DNA of 64,000 nucleotides from an uncultured Pelagimonas sp. (GCA_947497905.1 CANMIH010000002.1:558001-622000); one strand, 5' to 3'. Shown: positions 6,453 to 16,009, counted from the stretch's first letter. Program-made: numbers and translations. Notes: generated by a model not told the origin, from the sequence alone.

Positions 6453-8852
6453 ATGAAATTCACCCTCTCCTGGCTGAAAGACCATCTGGACACCACGGCC
6501 TCGGTCGATGAGATCGAAGAGGCTCTGACCGATCTTGGCCTTGAGGTCGAAGGCGTCGAGAACCCCGCCAAATCTTTGGCCACCTTCACCATCGCCAAGG
6601 TGAAACACGCAGAACAGCACCCGGACGCCGATCGTCTGCGAGTCTGTACCGTTGACACCGACGAGGGTGAAAAACAGATCGTCTGTGGCGCACCCAACGC
6701 GCGGGCTGGGATCACCGTGGTTCTGGCCAAACCGGGCGACTATGTGCCGGGTCTGGATGTCACGCTGAGCGTTGGCAAAATCCGCGGCGTTGAAAGCCAC
6801 GGCATGATGGCTTCGATGCGCGAGCTTGAGCTGGGCGAAGACCACGATGGCATCATCGAACTGCCCTCGGGTGAGGTGGGTCAGAAATTCACTGACTGGT
6901 TGGCTGAAAACGATCCGGCCAAGGTGGACCCGGTGATCGAAATTGCTATCACTCCCAACCGTCAGGATGCGCTGGGCGTGCATGGTGTGGCCCGTGATCT
7001 GGCTGCGCGTGGCCTTGGTACGCTCAAAGCGTTGCCAGCGGCACATGTCGAAAGCGGCTTTGCCTGCCCGATCACCGTAACCATTGACGAAGACACCCGT
7101 GAAAATGGCTGTCACGTCTTTGCTGGCCGCATGATCCGTGGCGTGAAAAACGGCCCCAGCCCGGAATGGCTGCAGGATCGTCTGCGTGCGATAGGTCTGC
7201 GCCCAATCTCGGCGCTGGTGGATATCACCAACTTCTTCACATTTGACCGCAACCGCCCGCTGCATGTGTTTGATGCGGACAAGGTGCAGGGCAATCTGCG
7301 GGTGCATCGCGCCAAGGCCGGTGAGACCCTCGTTGGTCTGGACGAGAAAACCTATACCTTCTCGGACGGTCAGGTTGTGATCTCGGACGACAAAGGCATC
7401 GAGAGCATCGGTGGCATCATGGGCGGCCTTGAAACCGGCTGTACCGATGAGACCGTGAATGTCTTCCTTGAGGCGGCGGTTTGGGACCATGTTCAGATCG
7501 CGCACACGGGTCGCGCGCTGAAAATCAATTCGGACGCCCGCTATCGCAACGAACGCGGCATTGATCCGGCCTATAACATGCAGGCCTTGGAAGATGCGGC
7601 GCAGATGATCCTGGATCTGTGCGGCGGCGAAGCCTCGGATGTGATCATTGCCGGTGAGGTGCCCGACACCTCGCGCTCCTACAAGCTGGACGCCAAGCGG
7701 GTGATTTCGCTGGTGGGCATGGATATCCCCGAAGCGACCCAGCGCCAGACGCTGACTGCGCTGGGATTCCGCATGGAAGGCGATCAGGCGCATGTGCCAA
7801 GCTGGCGTGCGGACGTCAAAGGCGAAGCGGATCTGGTCGAAGAAGTGGCGCGGATTGCGTCACTGACCAAGCTGGAAGGCAAACCTTTGCCGCGCCTTCA
7901 GGCGGGCATTCCGAAACCGATTCTGTCGCCGATGCAGAAACGCGAGCGCAGCGCGCGCCGCACCACTGCGGGTCTGGGCTACAATGAATGTGTGACCTAC
8001 AGCTTCATCGACAAGGCGGCGGCCGAGCTGTTTGGCGGTGGATCTGATGCAACCATGCTGGCCAATCCGATCAGCTCGGAAATGAGCCATATGCGTCCGT
8101 CGCTGCTGCCCGGTCTGTTGCAGGCTGCGGCGCGCAATCAGGCGCGTGGCTTTAACGATCTGGCGCTCTTCGAAGTTGGCCATTCTTTTGTTGGCGGTGA
8201 GCCGGGTGAACAGAAACTGCATGTGGCGGGTATTCTTGTAGGCCGTACCGGTCCGAAGGACGTGCATGGTGCCATGCGCCCCGTTGATGTCTATGACGCC
8301 AAGGCGGACGCCGAGGCGGTTCTGGCCGCTATGGGTGCGCCTGCTAAGGTGCAGATCCTGCGCGGCGGCGAAGGCTGGTGGCATCCGGGCCGTCATGGTC
8401 GCATCTGTCTGGGACCGAAGAAAACCCTCGGTGTCTTTGGCGAGCTGCACCCCAAGGTGTTGACCGCGCTGGATATCAAAGGCCCGGCTGTGGGCTTTGT
8501 GCTTTATCCCGAAGAGCTGCCTCTGCCACGTAAATCGGGCACCACCCGTGCGGCGCTTGAGCTGAGCGATCTGCAGGCAGTGGAACGTGACTTTGCCTTT
8601 GTCGTAGACGCGCAGGTTGAGGCGCTGACATTGGTCAACGCGGCGGCTGGTGCGGACAAGGCGCTGATTTCTGAGGTGCGTGTCTTTGATGAATTCACTG
8701 GCGGTGCTCTGGAAGAGGGTAAAAAATCGCTGGCGATCACCGTTCGCCTGCAACCCAAGGACAAGACCCTGAAGGAAAAGGATATCGAGGCTGTTGCCGA
8801 GAAAATCGTCCAGAAGGTGTCCAAAGCCACCGGTGGTGAACTCCGGGGATAA
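6453..8852 (+). CDS. pheT: Phenylalanine--tRNA ligase beta subunit
   Basis: Editing and tRNA-binding subunit of phenylalanyl-tRNA synthetase, 799 residues, the normal length. It begins MKFTLSWLKDHLDT. An EMAP-type tRNA-binding domain covers about residues 40-150 (KVKHAEQHPDADRLRVCTVD). The B3/B4 editing and B5 domains and the catalytic-like core follow (NPISSEMSHMRPSLLPGLL), ending with the ferredoxin-fold anticodon-binding domain (QAVERDFAFVVDAQVEALTL). It works with PheS, encoded 1.5 kb upstream, and is followed by a strong terminator at 8875-8904. Confidence 0.98.
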   Translation: MKFTLSWLKDHLDTTASVDEIEEALTDLGLEVEGVENPAKSLATFTIAKVKHAEQHPDADRLRVCTVDTDEGEKQIVCGAPNARAGITVVLAKPGDYVPGLDVTLSVGKIRGVESHGMMASMRELELGEDHDGIIELPSGEVGQKFTDWLAENDPAKVDPVIEIAITPNRQDALGVHGVARDLAARGLGTLKALPAAHVESGFACPITVTIDEDTRENGCHVFAGRMIRGVKNGPSPEWLQDRLRAIGLRPISALVDITNFFTFDRNRPLHVFDADKVQGNLRVHRAKAGETLVGLDEKTYTFSDGQVVISDDKGIESIGGIMGGLETGCTDETVNVFLEAAVWDHVQIAHTGRALKINSDARYRNERGIDPAYNMQALEDAAQMILDLCGGEASDVIIAGEVPDTSRSYKLDAKRVISLVGMDIPEATQRQTLTALGFRMEGDQAHVPSWRADVKGEADLVEEVARIASLTKLEGKPLPRLQAGIPKPILSPMQKRERSARRTTAGLGYNECVTYSFIDKAAAELFGGGSDATMLANPISSEMSHMRPSLLPGLLQAAARNQARGFNDLALFEVGHSFVGGEPGEQKLHVAGILVGRTGPKDVHGAMRPVDVYDAKADAEAVLAAMGAPAKVQILRGGEGWWHPGRHGRICLGPKKTLGVFGELHPKVLTALDIKGPAVGFVLYPEELPLPRKSGTTRAALELSDLQAVERDFAFVVDAQVEALTLVNAAAGADKALISEVRVFDEFTGGALEEGKKSLAITVRLQPKDKTLKEKDIEAVAEKIVQKVSKATGGELRG

Positions 8853-8874
8853 TCCCGACGTTCATATGAACGAG

Positions 8875-8904
8875 AACGCCCGGTCATTTGTCCGGGCGTT
8901 TTTT
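8875..8904 (+). terminator. Rho-independent terminator of pheT
   Basis: CGCCCGG (8877-8883) pairs with CCGGGCG (8892-8898) around an 8-nt loop, extended by A-T pairs and followed by a run of six T. It begins 23 nt after the pheT stop. Confidence 0.93.
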
Positions 8905-8913
8905 GATGGGTGA

Positions 8914-8933
8914 CGATTTTTCGAGAAAAATCG
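8914..8933. repeat. Dispersed palindrome, copy 1
   Basis: CGATTTTTC-GA-GAAAAATCG: perfect 9-bp arms with a 2-nt centre, lying between the pheT terminator and the stop codon of the minus-strand decarboxylase gene. It matches the palindromes at 54085, 54181 and (with variation) 60227. Confidence 0.75.
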
Positions 8934-8942
8934 GAGGCAGGT

Positions 8943-9281
8943 CTAGCTGGCGGTCAGCTCGTCATAGATTTCGAGAGCTTTGCCCGCGTACATCATGCCC
9001 GGGCCACCGGCCATTTGAATGCAGGTTGCAAGAACCTCGCCTACCTCGTTACGGGTGGCCCCAAGGCGCACCAGAGCCTCGACATGAAACATGATACAGG
9101 GCTCGCAACGCGTGGCCACGGCGATGCCGAGCGCGACGTATTCCTTTTCTTTGAAAGACAGGCTCGCGTCTTTTTTGACGGTCTTGCCAAGCTCGCCAAA
9201 GGCTTTGGTGGTTTCAGGAATGGCTTTGTTCAGGCTACGCAGTTGGTTTTTGGTGCCGTTGAGTTTGTCGGTCCAGCTCAT
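8943..9281 (-). CDS. Carboxymuconolactone decarboxylase/AhpD-like protein
   Basis: A 112-residue protein of the CMD/AhpD superfamily. The redox-active motif is visible as TRCEPCIMFHVEAL, with Cys59, Cys62 and His66, as in AhpD-type peroxidase partners. MSWTDKLNGTKN is taken as the start because the longer reading begins with low-complexity residues unlike the family. The intact CxxC-x3-H suggests thiol oxidoreductase activity rather than ring decarboxylation, but the substrate is unknown. It is a monocistronic gene ending against pheT. Confidence 0.88.
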   Translation of the reverse strand: MSWTDKLNGTKNQLRSLNKAIPETTKAFGELGKTVKKDASLSFKEKEYVALGIAVATRCEPCIMFHVEALVRLGATRNEVGEVLATCIQMAGGPGMMYAGKALEIYDELTAS

Positions 9282-9379
9282 GGTGTTCTCACGTTTGATT
9301 TTGTTGAGGCTGAGAAACCACAGGGGCGCCGGGTGATCTTTGATCAAGATCATAAAAATTGAATATGTTTGATTGACAC

Positions 9380-9406
9380 AAAAAAGGCCCGCCACTTGGG
9401 CGGGCC
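9380..9406 (-). terminator. Terminator of mcd
   Basis: On the minus strand GGCCCGCC/GGCGGGCC forms a perfect 8-bp stem with a 5-nt loop, followed by six T. It starts about 31 nt after the mcd stop codon. Confidence 0.93.
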
Positions 9407-9437
9407 AGGACTGACCAAGTCAGTTGGGGAAACAGTT

Positions 9438-11123
9438 TTAGCTGAGCAGGCGGCGGGCGATGACCTGCGCCTGAATCTCACCGGCGCCCTCAAAAATATT
9501 CAGAATGCGGGCGTCACAGAGGATGCGGCTGACGGTGTACTCCAGCGCAAAGCCGTTGCCGCCGTGGATCTGCAAGGCGTTGTCCGCCGCGGCCCAGGCC
9601 ACACGGGCACCCAGAAGTTTGGCCATGCCGGCCTCAAGATCACAGCGGCGACCTTCGTCCTTTTCGCGGGCGGAGAAGTAGCTGAGCTGGCGGGCAATCA
9701 TAATCTCAACGGCCATCATGGCCAGCTTGCCGGAAACACGCGGGAAAGCGATCAGGGATTTGCCGAACTGCTTGCGGTCCTGGGCGTACTTCAACCCAAC
9801 ATCGAGTGCGGACTGCGCCACCCCAATGGCACGGGCTGCGGTCTGGATACGGGCGCTTTCAAAGGTTTCCATCAGCTGTTTAAAGCCTTTGCCCTCTTCG
9901 CCGCCCAGAAGGTTTTCACCTTTGACGTGGAATCCGTCGAAGCCAAGTTCATATTCTTTCATGCCGCGATAGCCGAGCACTTCAATCTCACCACCGGTCA
10001 TGCCGGGCGTGGGGAAAGGGGCTTCGTCGGTGCCGGGGGTCTTTTCCGCCAGGAACATCGACAGACCTTTGTAATCGCTGGTCGTCGGATCTGTGCGCGC
10101 CAACAGGGTCATGACGTGCGTGCGGGCCGCGTGGGTGATCCAGGTTTTATTGCCGGTGACCTTATAGTCGCCGTTGTCGTCTTTGACCGCGCGGGTCCGC
10201 AACGAGCCAAGGTCCGAACCGGTGTTGGGTTCGGTGAATACCGCCGTGGGCAGCTTTTCACCCGAGGCCAGCGCCGGGAGCCATTTTTGTTTTTGCTCTT
10301 CCGTGCCACCCGCAATGATCAGCTCGGCCGCGATTTCAGAACGGGTGCCCAGCGAGCCGACGCCGATATAGGCGCGGGACAGCTCTTCTGATACCACGCA
10401 CATCGAAGCTTTGGAGAGGCCCAACCCGCCATATTCTTCGGGGATGGTTAGGCCAAAGACGCCCATTTCGGCTAGTTCGTCGATCACCTCCATGGGGATC
10501 AATTCGTCTTTCAGGTGCCATTCATGCGCAAAGGGTTCGACCTTATCCACCGCATAGCGCCGCATCTGTTCGCGGAACATTTCAAGCTCTTCATCCAGAC
10601 CGGTGACACCAACACCAAGATCGCCGGAGCGTTCTTCAATCAGGGCAACAAGCCGAGTGCGTGCGGCCTGAGAATTGGCCGTAGTGATCAGGGTCTCGAT
10701 TTCAGGGGTGTTCAGCACAGCGGCTTCTGTCTGGGACACGCCGAGATCATGCAGGCGTACAATCTCACCCTGGTTCATCAAGATGCCGCCACGGATCTGG
10801 CTGAGATATTCACCAAAGGCGATCTGGTGCAGGATTTGCTCGACTTCGCCAAACTGACCGTCGGCAACAAGGCGTTCGGCCCAGCCCTGCATCTGGACAA
10901 GACTTTCGCGGTAGGTAGCCAGCCATGCCAGCCCATGTGCAGCCGTTTGATTGGCTTCGATAAGCCCGCCAGACACGCGCCCATCTTTGCTGACGAGGGT
11001 GCGCACGGCGCCGCGGGCCGCCTCAAACAGGGTCTCAACAGGGGTGAGTGCCGCGCCTGTCAATTTGAGAAGATCAGCGAGGATCACGCCTTCGGTGCCC
11101 AAATCCTGTCCGTCATGTGCCAT
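9438..11123 (-). CDS. mcd: (2S)-Methylsuccinyl-CoA dehydrogenase
   Basis: Acyl-CoA dehydrogenase of 561 residues with an extra N-terminal domain of about 170 residues before the usual fold; this length and layout match methylsuccinyl-CoA dehydrogenase, which oxidises (2S)-methylsuccinyl-CoA to mesaconyl-CoA in the ethylmalonyl-CoA pathway. The dehydrogenase part shows FGLTIPEEYGGLGLSK, TAVFTEPNTGSDLGSLRTRA (flavin-binding region), NKTWITHAARTHVMTLLART, YAQDRKQFGKSLIAFP and IHGGNGFALEYTVSRILCDA. The start has AAGGAG at good spacing. A pathway partner, mcl1, lies at 22541-23500. An ordinary acyl-CoA dehydrogenase with another substrate remains possible. Confidence 0.82.
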   Translation of the reverse strand: MAHDGQDLGTEGVILADLLKLTGAALTPVETLFEAARGAVRTLVSKDGRVSGGLIEANQTAAHGLAWLATYRESLVQMQGWAERLVADGQFGEVEQILHQIAFGEYLSQIRGGILMNQGEIVRLHDLGVSQTEAAVLNTPEIETLITTANSQAARTRLVALIEERSGDLGVGVTGLDEELEMFREQMRRYAVDKVEPFAHEWHLKDELIPMEVIDELAEMGVFGLTIPEEYGGLGLSKASMCVVSEELSRAYIGVGSLGTRSEIAAELIIAGGTEEQKQKWLPALASGEKLPTAVFTEPNTGSDLGSLRTRAVKDDNGDYKVTGNKTWITHAARTHVMTLLARTDPTTSDYKGLSMFLAEKTPGTDEAPFPTPGMTGGEIEVLGYRGMKEYELGFDGFHVKGENLLGGEEGKGFKQLMETFESARIQTAARAIGVAQSALDVGLKYAQDRKQFGKSLIAFPRVSGKLAMMAVEIMIARQLSYFSAREKDEGRRCDLEAGMAKLLGARVAWAAADNALQIHGGNGFALEYTVSRILCDARILNIFEGAGEIQAQVIARRLLS

Positions 11124-11160
11124 GCTTATCTCCTTGATCGTGTCACAGGTGGTCTACATA

Positions 11161-11240
11161 TTTCGCACTTGCAGCGCAACAAAAATACTAATGCTGCGAC
11201 GCTTTCGACTTAAAATTACCACGTGAATTGTTGCGGCGCA
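11161..11240. promoter_or_regulatory. mcd/TSUP divergent control region
   Basis: The 145-nt gap between the divergent mcd and TSUP genes holds an 8-bp inverted repeat, CGCAACAA (11175-11182) and TTGTTGCG (11228-11235), plus TTTCGCACTTGCAGCGCAA at 11161-11179, which contains TTGC and GCAA elements. A regulator-binding role is inferred only. Confidence 0.35.
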
Positions 11241-11268
11241 GCGCGAACTCCCGTGGTAGACCGCATTT

Positions 11269-12036
11269 ATGATAGAGCTGTTTTCACAATTTTCCATTTG
11301 GACATGGGGCATTTGTCTGGCGATTGCCCTAGGGGCGGGGGTGATCAAAGGCATGGTCGGATTTGCCATGCCGATGATCTTGGTTTCGGGCGTGGGCAGT
11401 GTTTTGGGGCCGGAACTGGCTCTGGCGGGTCTGATTCTACCGACTTTGGTGACCAATGGGCTTCAGGCTTTTCAGCAGGGGCCCAAGGCGGCGCTGACCT
11501 CGGTGCGGCGGTTTCGGATTTTTCTGAGCGTTGGGCTGGTGATGTTGCTTGCCTCCTCGCAGCTTGTGACCCTGCTGCCGGAACGCTGGTTTCTGGTTGG
11601 GATTGGTGCCCCAATTGTTCTCTTTGCTGTGGTGCAATTGTTGGGCTGGCAGCCTCGGCTGTCAGCGGGGCATCGGGGCACCGAAGTCGGGATTGGCGCC
11701 TTCGCGGGATTTATTGGCGGAATGTCCGGTGTCTGGGGGCCGCCGACAGTGGCCTATCTCACCGCGCTTGGCACCGAAAAGTCCGAGCAGATGCGCGTGC
11801 AGGGGGTCATCTATGGGCTGGGTGCCGTGGCTTTGACAGCGGCACATATCGTGTCGGGGCTGTTTAACAGCGTGACTTTCTGGATTTCTGTGGCGCTGTT
11901 GCCACCGGCCTTGCTTGGCATGGCTCTCGGATCAAAATTGCGCGGGCGCATTGATCAGGCGGGGTTTAGGCGGGCAACTCTGGCGGTGTTGTTGATCGCG
12001 GGGCTGAACTTATTGCGCCGGGCAGTGATGGGTTAA
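11269..12036 (+). CDS. TSUP family sulfite exporter TauE/SafE-like permease
   Basis: Integral membrane protein of 255 residues with about eight hydrophobic segments and the family's repeated pattern (GAGVIKGMVGFAMPMILVSG near the N-terminus; GIGAFAGFIGGMSGVWGPPT in the second half). TSUP proteins move small organosulfur or organic anions, for example sulfite or sulfoacetate; the substrate here is not visible. It is divergent from mcd with 145 nt between. Its stop codon overlaps the end of the convergent kinase gene by 4 nt. Confidence 0.87.
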   Translation: MIELFSQFSIWTWGICLAIALGAGVIKGMVGFAMPMILVSGVGSVLGPELALAGLILPTLVTNGLQAFQQGPKAALTSVRRFRIFLSVGLVMLLASSQLVTLLPERWFLVGIGAPIVLFAVVQLLGWQPRLSAGHRGTEVGIGAFAGFIGGMSGVWGPPTVAYLTALGTEKSEQMRVQGVIYGLGAVALTAAHIVSGLFNSVTFWISVALLPPALLGMALGSKLRGRIDQAGFRRATLAVLLIAGLNLLRRAVMG

Positions 12037-14336
12037 CTGTCCAGAACCCGACGCAATACCCGCGAAAGCTCGCCTCTTTCGAAGGGCTTTTTCACAAACT
12101 CATAGTCGCGCCCTAAGACACTGCGTTGCTCAGGTGTGAGATTGGGGTACCCCGACATCAGGATGATTTTGATGCCTGGTCGCTTGTCCCTGAGCTCGTT
12201 GGCGAAATCGACGCCGCTGCGACCGCCGGGCAAAATGATATCCGCCAGCACCAGGTCTGGGGCGGGTCCATGCGCCACGGCCTTGAGTGCGGTTTCGACA
12301 TCCCCGGACAGGCTGATGCGATATCCAAGCGCTTCAAGGGTTTTGCGGACAGTGGTCTGAACCTGTGGATTATCCTCGAGAAGATGGATGTGTTCGCCAC
12401 GTCCAGAGACTTGGGCCAAGGGCGGTGGCGATCCATGGGGCTGTGCCGCACCTTCTGCCCGAGGCAGGTAAAGCGTGACGCGGGTGCCTTCGCCGGGTTG
12501 AGACCAGATTGTGGTGTCTCCGCCGGATTGCCGGGAAAACCCCTGAACCATCGACAGGCCCAGCCCGCTGCCTTCGCCAACCTCTTTGGTTGTGAAGAAG
12601 GGTTCAAAGGCGAGACTGGCGGTGGTTTGTGACATGCCGGGCCCGGTGTCCGAAACCGTTAGCGCGACATAATCGCCGGGGGACAGGGTACTGTCTGGGA
12701 TCTTCTCAACATCATTGAGCGAGACGTTTCGGCAGCTCAGGGTGATGTAACCAGTGCCGTTCATGGCGTCGCGGGCGTTCAAGCAAAGATTGAGAAGCGC
12801 GGCTTCCAGTTGCGAAAGGTCGGCCTGCGCGGTCCAGAGGGTTTTGGGCAAAATTGTATCAAGCGCCACCTCTTCTCCCAGCGTACGCAGAACAGTGTCG
12901 CTCATACGCGAAATGACCGAGCCGAGATCAATCTGACAGGGGCGGAGAGTCTGTTGGCGTGAAAAGGCAAGCAGGTGCCGGATCAGCCCTGCGCCCCGTT
13001 GCACCGCATCCGTGATGGCGGCCACCAACTCTGTGTCCAATTCATGCAATTCGTCCAACAGCTGAACGTTGCCCTGAATGACAGTGAGGAGGTTGTTGAA
13101 GTCATGGGCAATGCCGCCGGTCAGCTGGCCCACCGCCTCCATACGCTGAGACGCCATGAGAGATTGCTCTAGCTCCTTCAGGCTGGAGATGTCTGTCAGA
13201 AGGCCGACAGATCGGCTTGGTTGTCCAGCGTCGTCGAGAATAAACATCCCGCGCATCTGATACCAAAAGATCTGACCGGTTTTGTCTAGAAACCGGGCTT
13301 CGCGAATAAAAGGCGTTTCGGGCTGGGCCCAGCACCTGTCGAGTTCCACAAGATACTCTGCGCGGTCGTCCGGATGGAGAAGGGGAGCAAGGTTTTGCAG
13401 GCTGTCGGTCAACGCCGCAAATTCCTGTGGTGTGTAGCCCAGTGTCTCCAAGAAGTTGGGTGAAACAAAAAGAGCATTGTTTGCGGCGGTCCAATCCCAG
13501 ATGGCCGCGGCCTGAACAGCCAGCGCATAACGCTCTTCACTTTCGTCAAGACGACGAGAGCTTTGCTCAACCAGTGCTTCCAACGCTCCGTTGAGGGCCT
13601 GTAGTTGTGCCTGCAGCTTTTTCTGTTCGGTTATGTCATCCGCGCTGAGCACGATAACGGGATCGCCACTTACCGGATCTCGCGAGCGGCGGCCGGATAG
13701 GCGATGCCACTTGCGCCCTTGTTGCGTGAACATCTCTGCGTCGCAGTCCACGTTGGTGTTGTCCAAAACTTGCGTGGCAATGTCACGGGCCAACGCTGGA
13801 TCGACAAACCGCCGTTCAAGATCTGATCCAGTCCCCCCCAGCGCGGAGGTATCGCCAAAACAATCCAGAGCCGCCGGATTCTGAGCCAACAGAGTGCCGC
13901 TCTTGGTGAATGTGCTGACCTGAAGAGCCGTGGCGCGCGCGGCCTCGAGAATACGGCGAGGGCCATCTTGCGGGGCATCGACGATCTCGAGAATTTCAAT
14001 CAAGAGCCCCTGTCCCTGGTCCTCAATTCGGCAGGGCTTTAGCGAAATGATCACCGTTTTCGGTGTGCCATCGGGGTACAGTGTCCAGGTGTCCTGAACC
14101 GACGGGTCGTCTTCTTCACTCTGAACGATTTGACGTAACCGGGTGCGCACGGTTTGGCTGTCGGTGGAAAAGTCGCGCGCGCGCAGGGCCGCTAATGAAT
14201 TTGCACCCCAAAACCGCACAGCGGCATCGTTGCCCCACCAGATGCTGTGCTGGTCGACATCAAAGATCCAGACCGGTGTCGCAAGGGCTTGCAACAGTGT
14301 GAGGTCCGCGTGGGTATGGAACGACAATCGGGACAT
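12033..14336 (-). CDS. PAS-domain hybrid histidine kinase with receiver domain
   Basis: Soluble sensor kinase of 767 residues; no membrane segment is visible. The N-terminal half holds PAS-type domains (PVWIFDVDQHSIWWGND near residue 20; a middle PAS around 135-240; NALFVSPNFLETLGYTPQEF near 290). The dimerisation/phosphoacceptor helix follows with GGIAHDFNNLLTVIQGN (His411), then the ATPase domain (LNLCLNARDAM, DTGPGMSQ, GSGLGLSMVQGF) and a C-terminal receiver (VLADIILPGGRSG, Asp699, with FVKKPFERGEL as the conserved lysine region). The internal receiver suggests a phosphorelay, but no phosphotransferase or output regulator is adjacent. The signal is unknown; it is cytoplasmic. Confidence 0.93.
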   Translation of the reverse strand: MSRLSFHTHADLTLLQALATPVWIFDVDQHSIWWGNDAAVRFWGANSLAALRARDFSTDSQTVRTRLRQIVQSEEDDPSVQDTWTLYPDGTPKTVIISLKPCRIEDQGQGLLIEILEIVDAPQDGPRRILEAARATALQVSTFTKSGTLLAQNPAALDCFGDTSALGGTGSDLERRFVDPALARDIATQVLDNTNVDCDAEMFTQQGRKWHRLSGRRSRDPVSGDPVIVLSADDITEQKKLQAQLQALNGALEALVEQSSRRLDESEERYALAVQAAAIWDWTAANNALFVSPNFLETLGYTPQEFAALTDSLQNLAPLLHPDDRAEYLVELDRCWAQPETPFIREARFLDKTGQIFWYQMRGMFILDDAGQPSRSVGLLTDISSLKELEQSLMASQRMEAVGQLTGGIAHDFNNLLTVIQGNVQLLDELHELDTELVAAITDAVQRGAGLIRHLLAFSRQQTLRPCQIDLGSVISRMSDTVLRTLGEEVALDTILPKTLWTAQADLSQLEAALLNLCLNARDAMNGTGYITLSCRNVSLNDVEKIPDSTLSPGDYVALTVSDTGPGMSQTTASLAFEPFFTTKEVGEGSGLGLSMVQGFSRQSGGDTTIWSQPGEGTRVTLYLPRAEGAAQPHGSPPPLAQVSGRGEHIHLLEDNPQVQTTVRKTLEALGYRISLSGDVETALKAVAHGPAPDLVLADIILPGGRSGVDFANELRDKRPGIKIILMSGYPNLTPEQRSVLGRDYEFVKKPFERGELSRVLRRVLDS

Positions 14337-14667
14337 GCAGATCCTGTTCGGATTTCGTCCACTGAGGTAGCGATTTCAAAGGCTTCGGTCCAGCATCCTG
14401 AGCATTTGCGCCTGAGTATGGGCCAATTGCGCCAAAATACTGCTCTGGGTGCACGTTCTGCGTGTGGTGGGGCGAGGTGCTCACCGCAAGGGCGGGCAGA
14501 TGGAGAGGGGATTCGGCAGTTTACGCAGCTGTGACGAATCGGATGTTCCCAATCAGCACAGGTATCGATCTGGTGGGAATCTTTTCGTCGACCCAGCCGC
14601 AGCTGCGACCGGACAACTTCATCGAGACGCAGAGATGTCTCGCTAACTTTTCCAATTGTGTGTATGA
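14337..14667. other. 331-nt intergenic region with no gene seen
   Basis: This lies between the kinase start and the tRNA-Ala 3' end. Open frames exist here, but one starts inside the tRNA and none shows a recognisable domain or a good ribosome-binding site. The kinase promoter must lie here; no clear repeat or terminator was seen. Confidence 0.5.
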
Positions 14668-14743
<76 letters not shown>

Positions 14744-14845
14744 ATCATGTTTGCTTCGTTTGCTTGTGCTCAGAAGCAGTGAGCGGGTATCTAAGGAATG
14801 CTGCGGGGAGGTTCAAGCGGAAAAGTTCCACCCCGCAGAATTTTT

Positions 14846-15169
14846 TTACGACTCGTCTTCTTCGGCTGCGACGTCTGTCAGATCGTCCAGCGAAACGTTG
14901 TCTTCTTCTTCATCTTCCAGAACGGTGTCGTCGTTGATGTCTACATCAACGTCATCATCGTCCAGCAGATCTACATCTTCCAAATCTTCCGATTTGTCTT
15001 TGTTCGAAGCCTGATCCGCCGCGTCCGCCGAAATCATCGAACGCTTGCCGCTATCGGTGTTTACGGTTTCGCCGGTGTATGGGCTTACGACTGGATTGCG
15101 GTTCAGGTCATAGAAACGCTTGCCAGTGGTGGGGCAAACGCGCTTGACGCCCCATTCTTCCTTGGGCAT
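14846..15169 (-). CDS. FYDLN-acid domain protein (TIGR02300 family)
   Basis: A 107-residue, strongly acidic protein of a conserved alphaproteobacterial family of unknown function. The N-terminus contains WGVKRVCPTTGKRFYDLNRNPVVSPYTGE, which carries the FYDLN signature; only one of the cysteines often found in zinc-ribbon relatives remains. The C-terminal half is a low-complexity Asp/Glu tail (EDVDLLDDDDVDVDINDD) that is likely disordered. It lies directly upstream of tRNA-Ala on the same strand. Confidence 0.9.
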   Translation of the reverse strand: MPKEEWGVKRVCPTTGKRFYDLNRNPVVSPYTGETVNTDSGKRSMISADAADQASNKDKSEDLEDVDLLDDDDVDVDINDDTVLEDEEEDNVSLDDLTDVAAEEDES

Positions 15170-15286
15170 GGGTGGTCCCCTTCAACTCGTGGTCTGGTCG
15201 ACAATCTGGGCCAACTGCCATACCAAGGCGCGCATGTCAAAGGCTTTGACTGAGCAATTCATGGGGCAATCAGCGGTAAAGAGGAT

Positions 15287-15979
15287 ATGGGACAGATTCG
15301 CCTGCCGGGCAACCCTCCTGTTGACGTCATAGTGCGACGCTCCGCGCGGGCGCGGCGCCTGTCGTTGCGCATGTCCCAATTGGATGGCCGCGTGACCCTG
15401 ACTTTACCCCGAGATGTGCCCGATTCTGTGGGGGCGGATTTCCTGCGTGAGAAAGAAGCCTGGCTGCGCGGGCACCTTGAAAACCGCGAAGGGCCTGTCC
15501 GGGTTGAGCTTGGGGCTGAGATCCCAATTGAGGGTGTTGGACACCGGATAGCAGCGTGCGAGGGGCGACGCATCATCAAGGGTGGTGGGGTGCTTGAAGT
15601 GCCAGGATCTCCTGATCAGGTGGGCGTGAAAACAAAAGCTTGGCTGCGCAACCATGCGAGGGTGCGCCTTGCTTCCGCATCTGATCGCTATGCTGCGGCT
15701 CTGGGGCTTCCTTATACGCGGTTGACCCTGCGGGACACCCGGTCGCGGTGGGGATCGTGCACCCATGATGGCCGATTGATGTATTCGTGGCGGCTCATAC
15801 TCGCCCCGGCCTATGTGCTGGAATATGTTGCGGCGCACGAGGTGGCCCATCTCAAAGAAATGAATCATTCGCAGGCTTTCTGGGACGTCGTGGACCAGCT
15901 GTATGGCGAATGGAAGCCTGCGCGAAATTGGCTGCATACCCATGGGGCGGATCTTCATCGCTACCGCTTTGATGATTGA
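15287..15979 (+). CDS. YgjP-like metal-dependent hydrolase (M48-related)
   Basis: A 230-residue protein of the YgjP/DUF45 family, a SprT/M48-like putative zinc metallopeptidase. The zinc motif is in AAHEVAHLKEMNHSQAFW: His184, Glu185 and His188 form HExxH, with the third ligand expected in the NHS segment. TRSRWGSCTHDGRLMYSWRL is the family's second conserved block. The substrate is unknown. It is cytoplasmic, without signal peptide. A GntR regulator gene begins 30 nt downstream on the same strand. Confidence 0.88.
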   Translation: MGQIRLPGNPPVDVIVRRSARARRLSLRMSQLDGRVTLTLPRDVPDSVGADFLREKEAWLRGHLENREGPVRVELGAEIPIEGVGHRIAACEGRRIIKGGGVLEVPGSPDQVGVKTKAWLRNHARVRLASASDRYAAALGLPYTRLTLRDTRSRWGSCTHDGRLMYSWRLILAPAYVLEYVAAHEVAHLKEMNHSQAFWDVVDQLYGEWKPARNWLHTHGADLHRYRFDD

Positions 15980-16009
15980 CCTTGGCGGAGTTTGTGATCA
16001 CATAACCGC

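Noticed and set aside
6198-7793. A 531-codon open frame opposite pheT
   Set aside because: Antisense shadow; composition lacks any known fold, while pheT is complete on the other strand.
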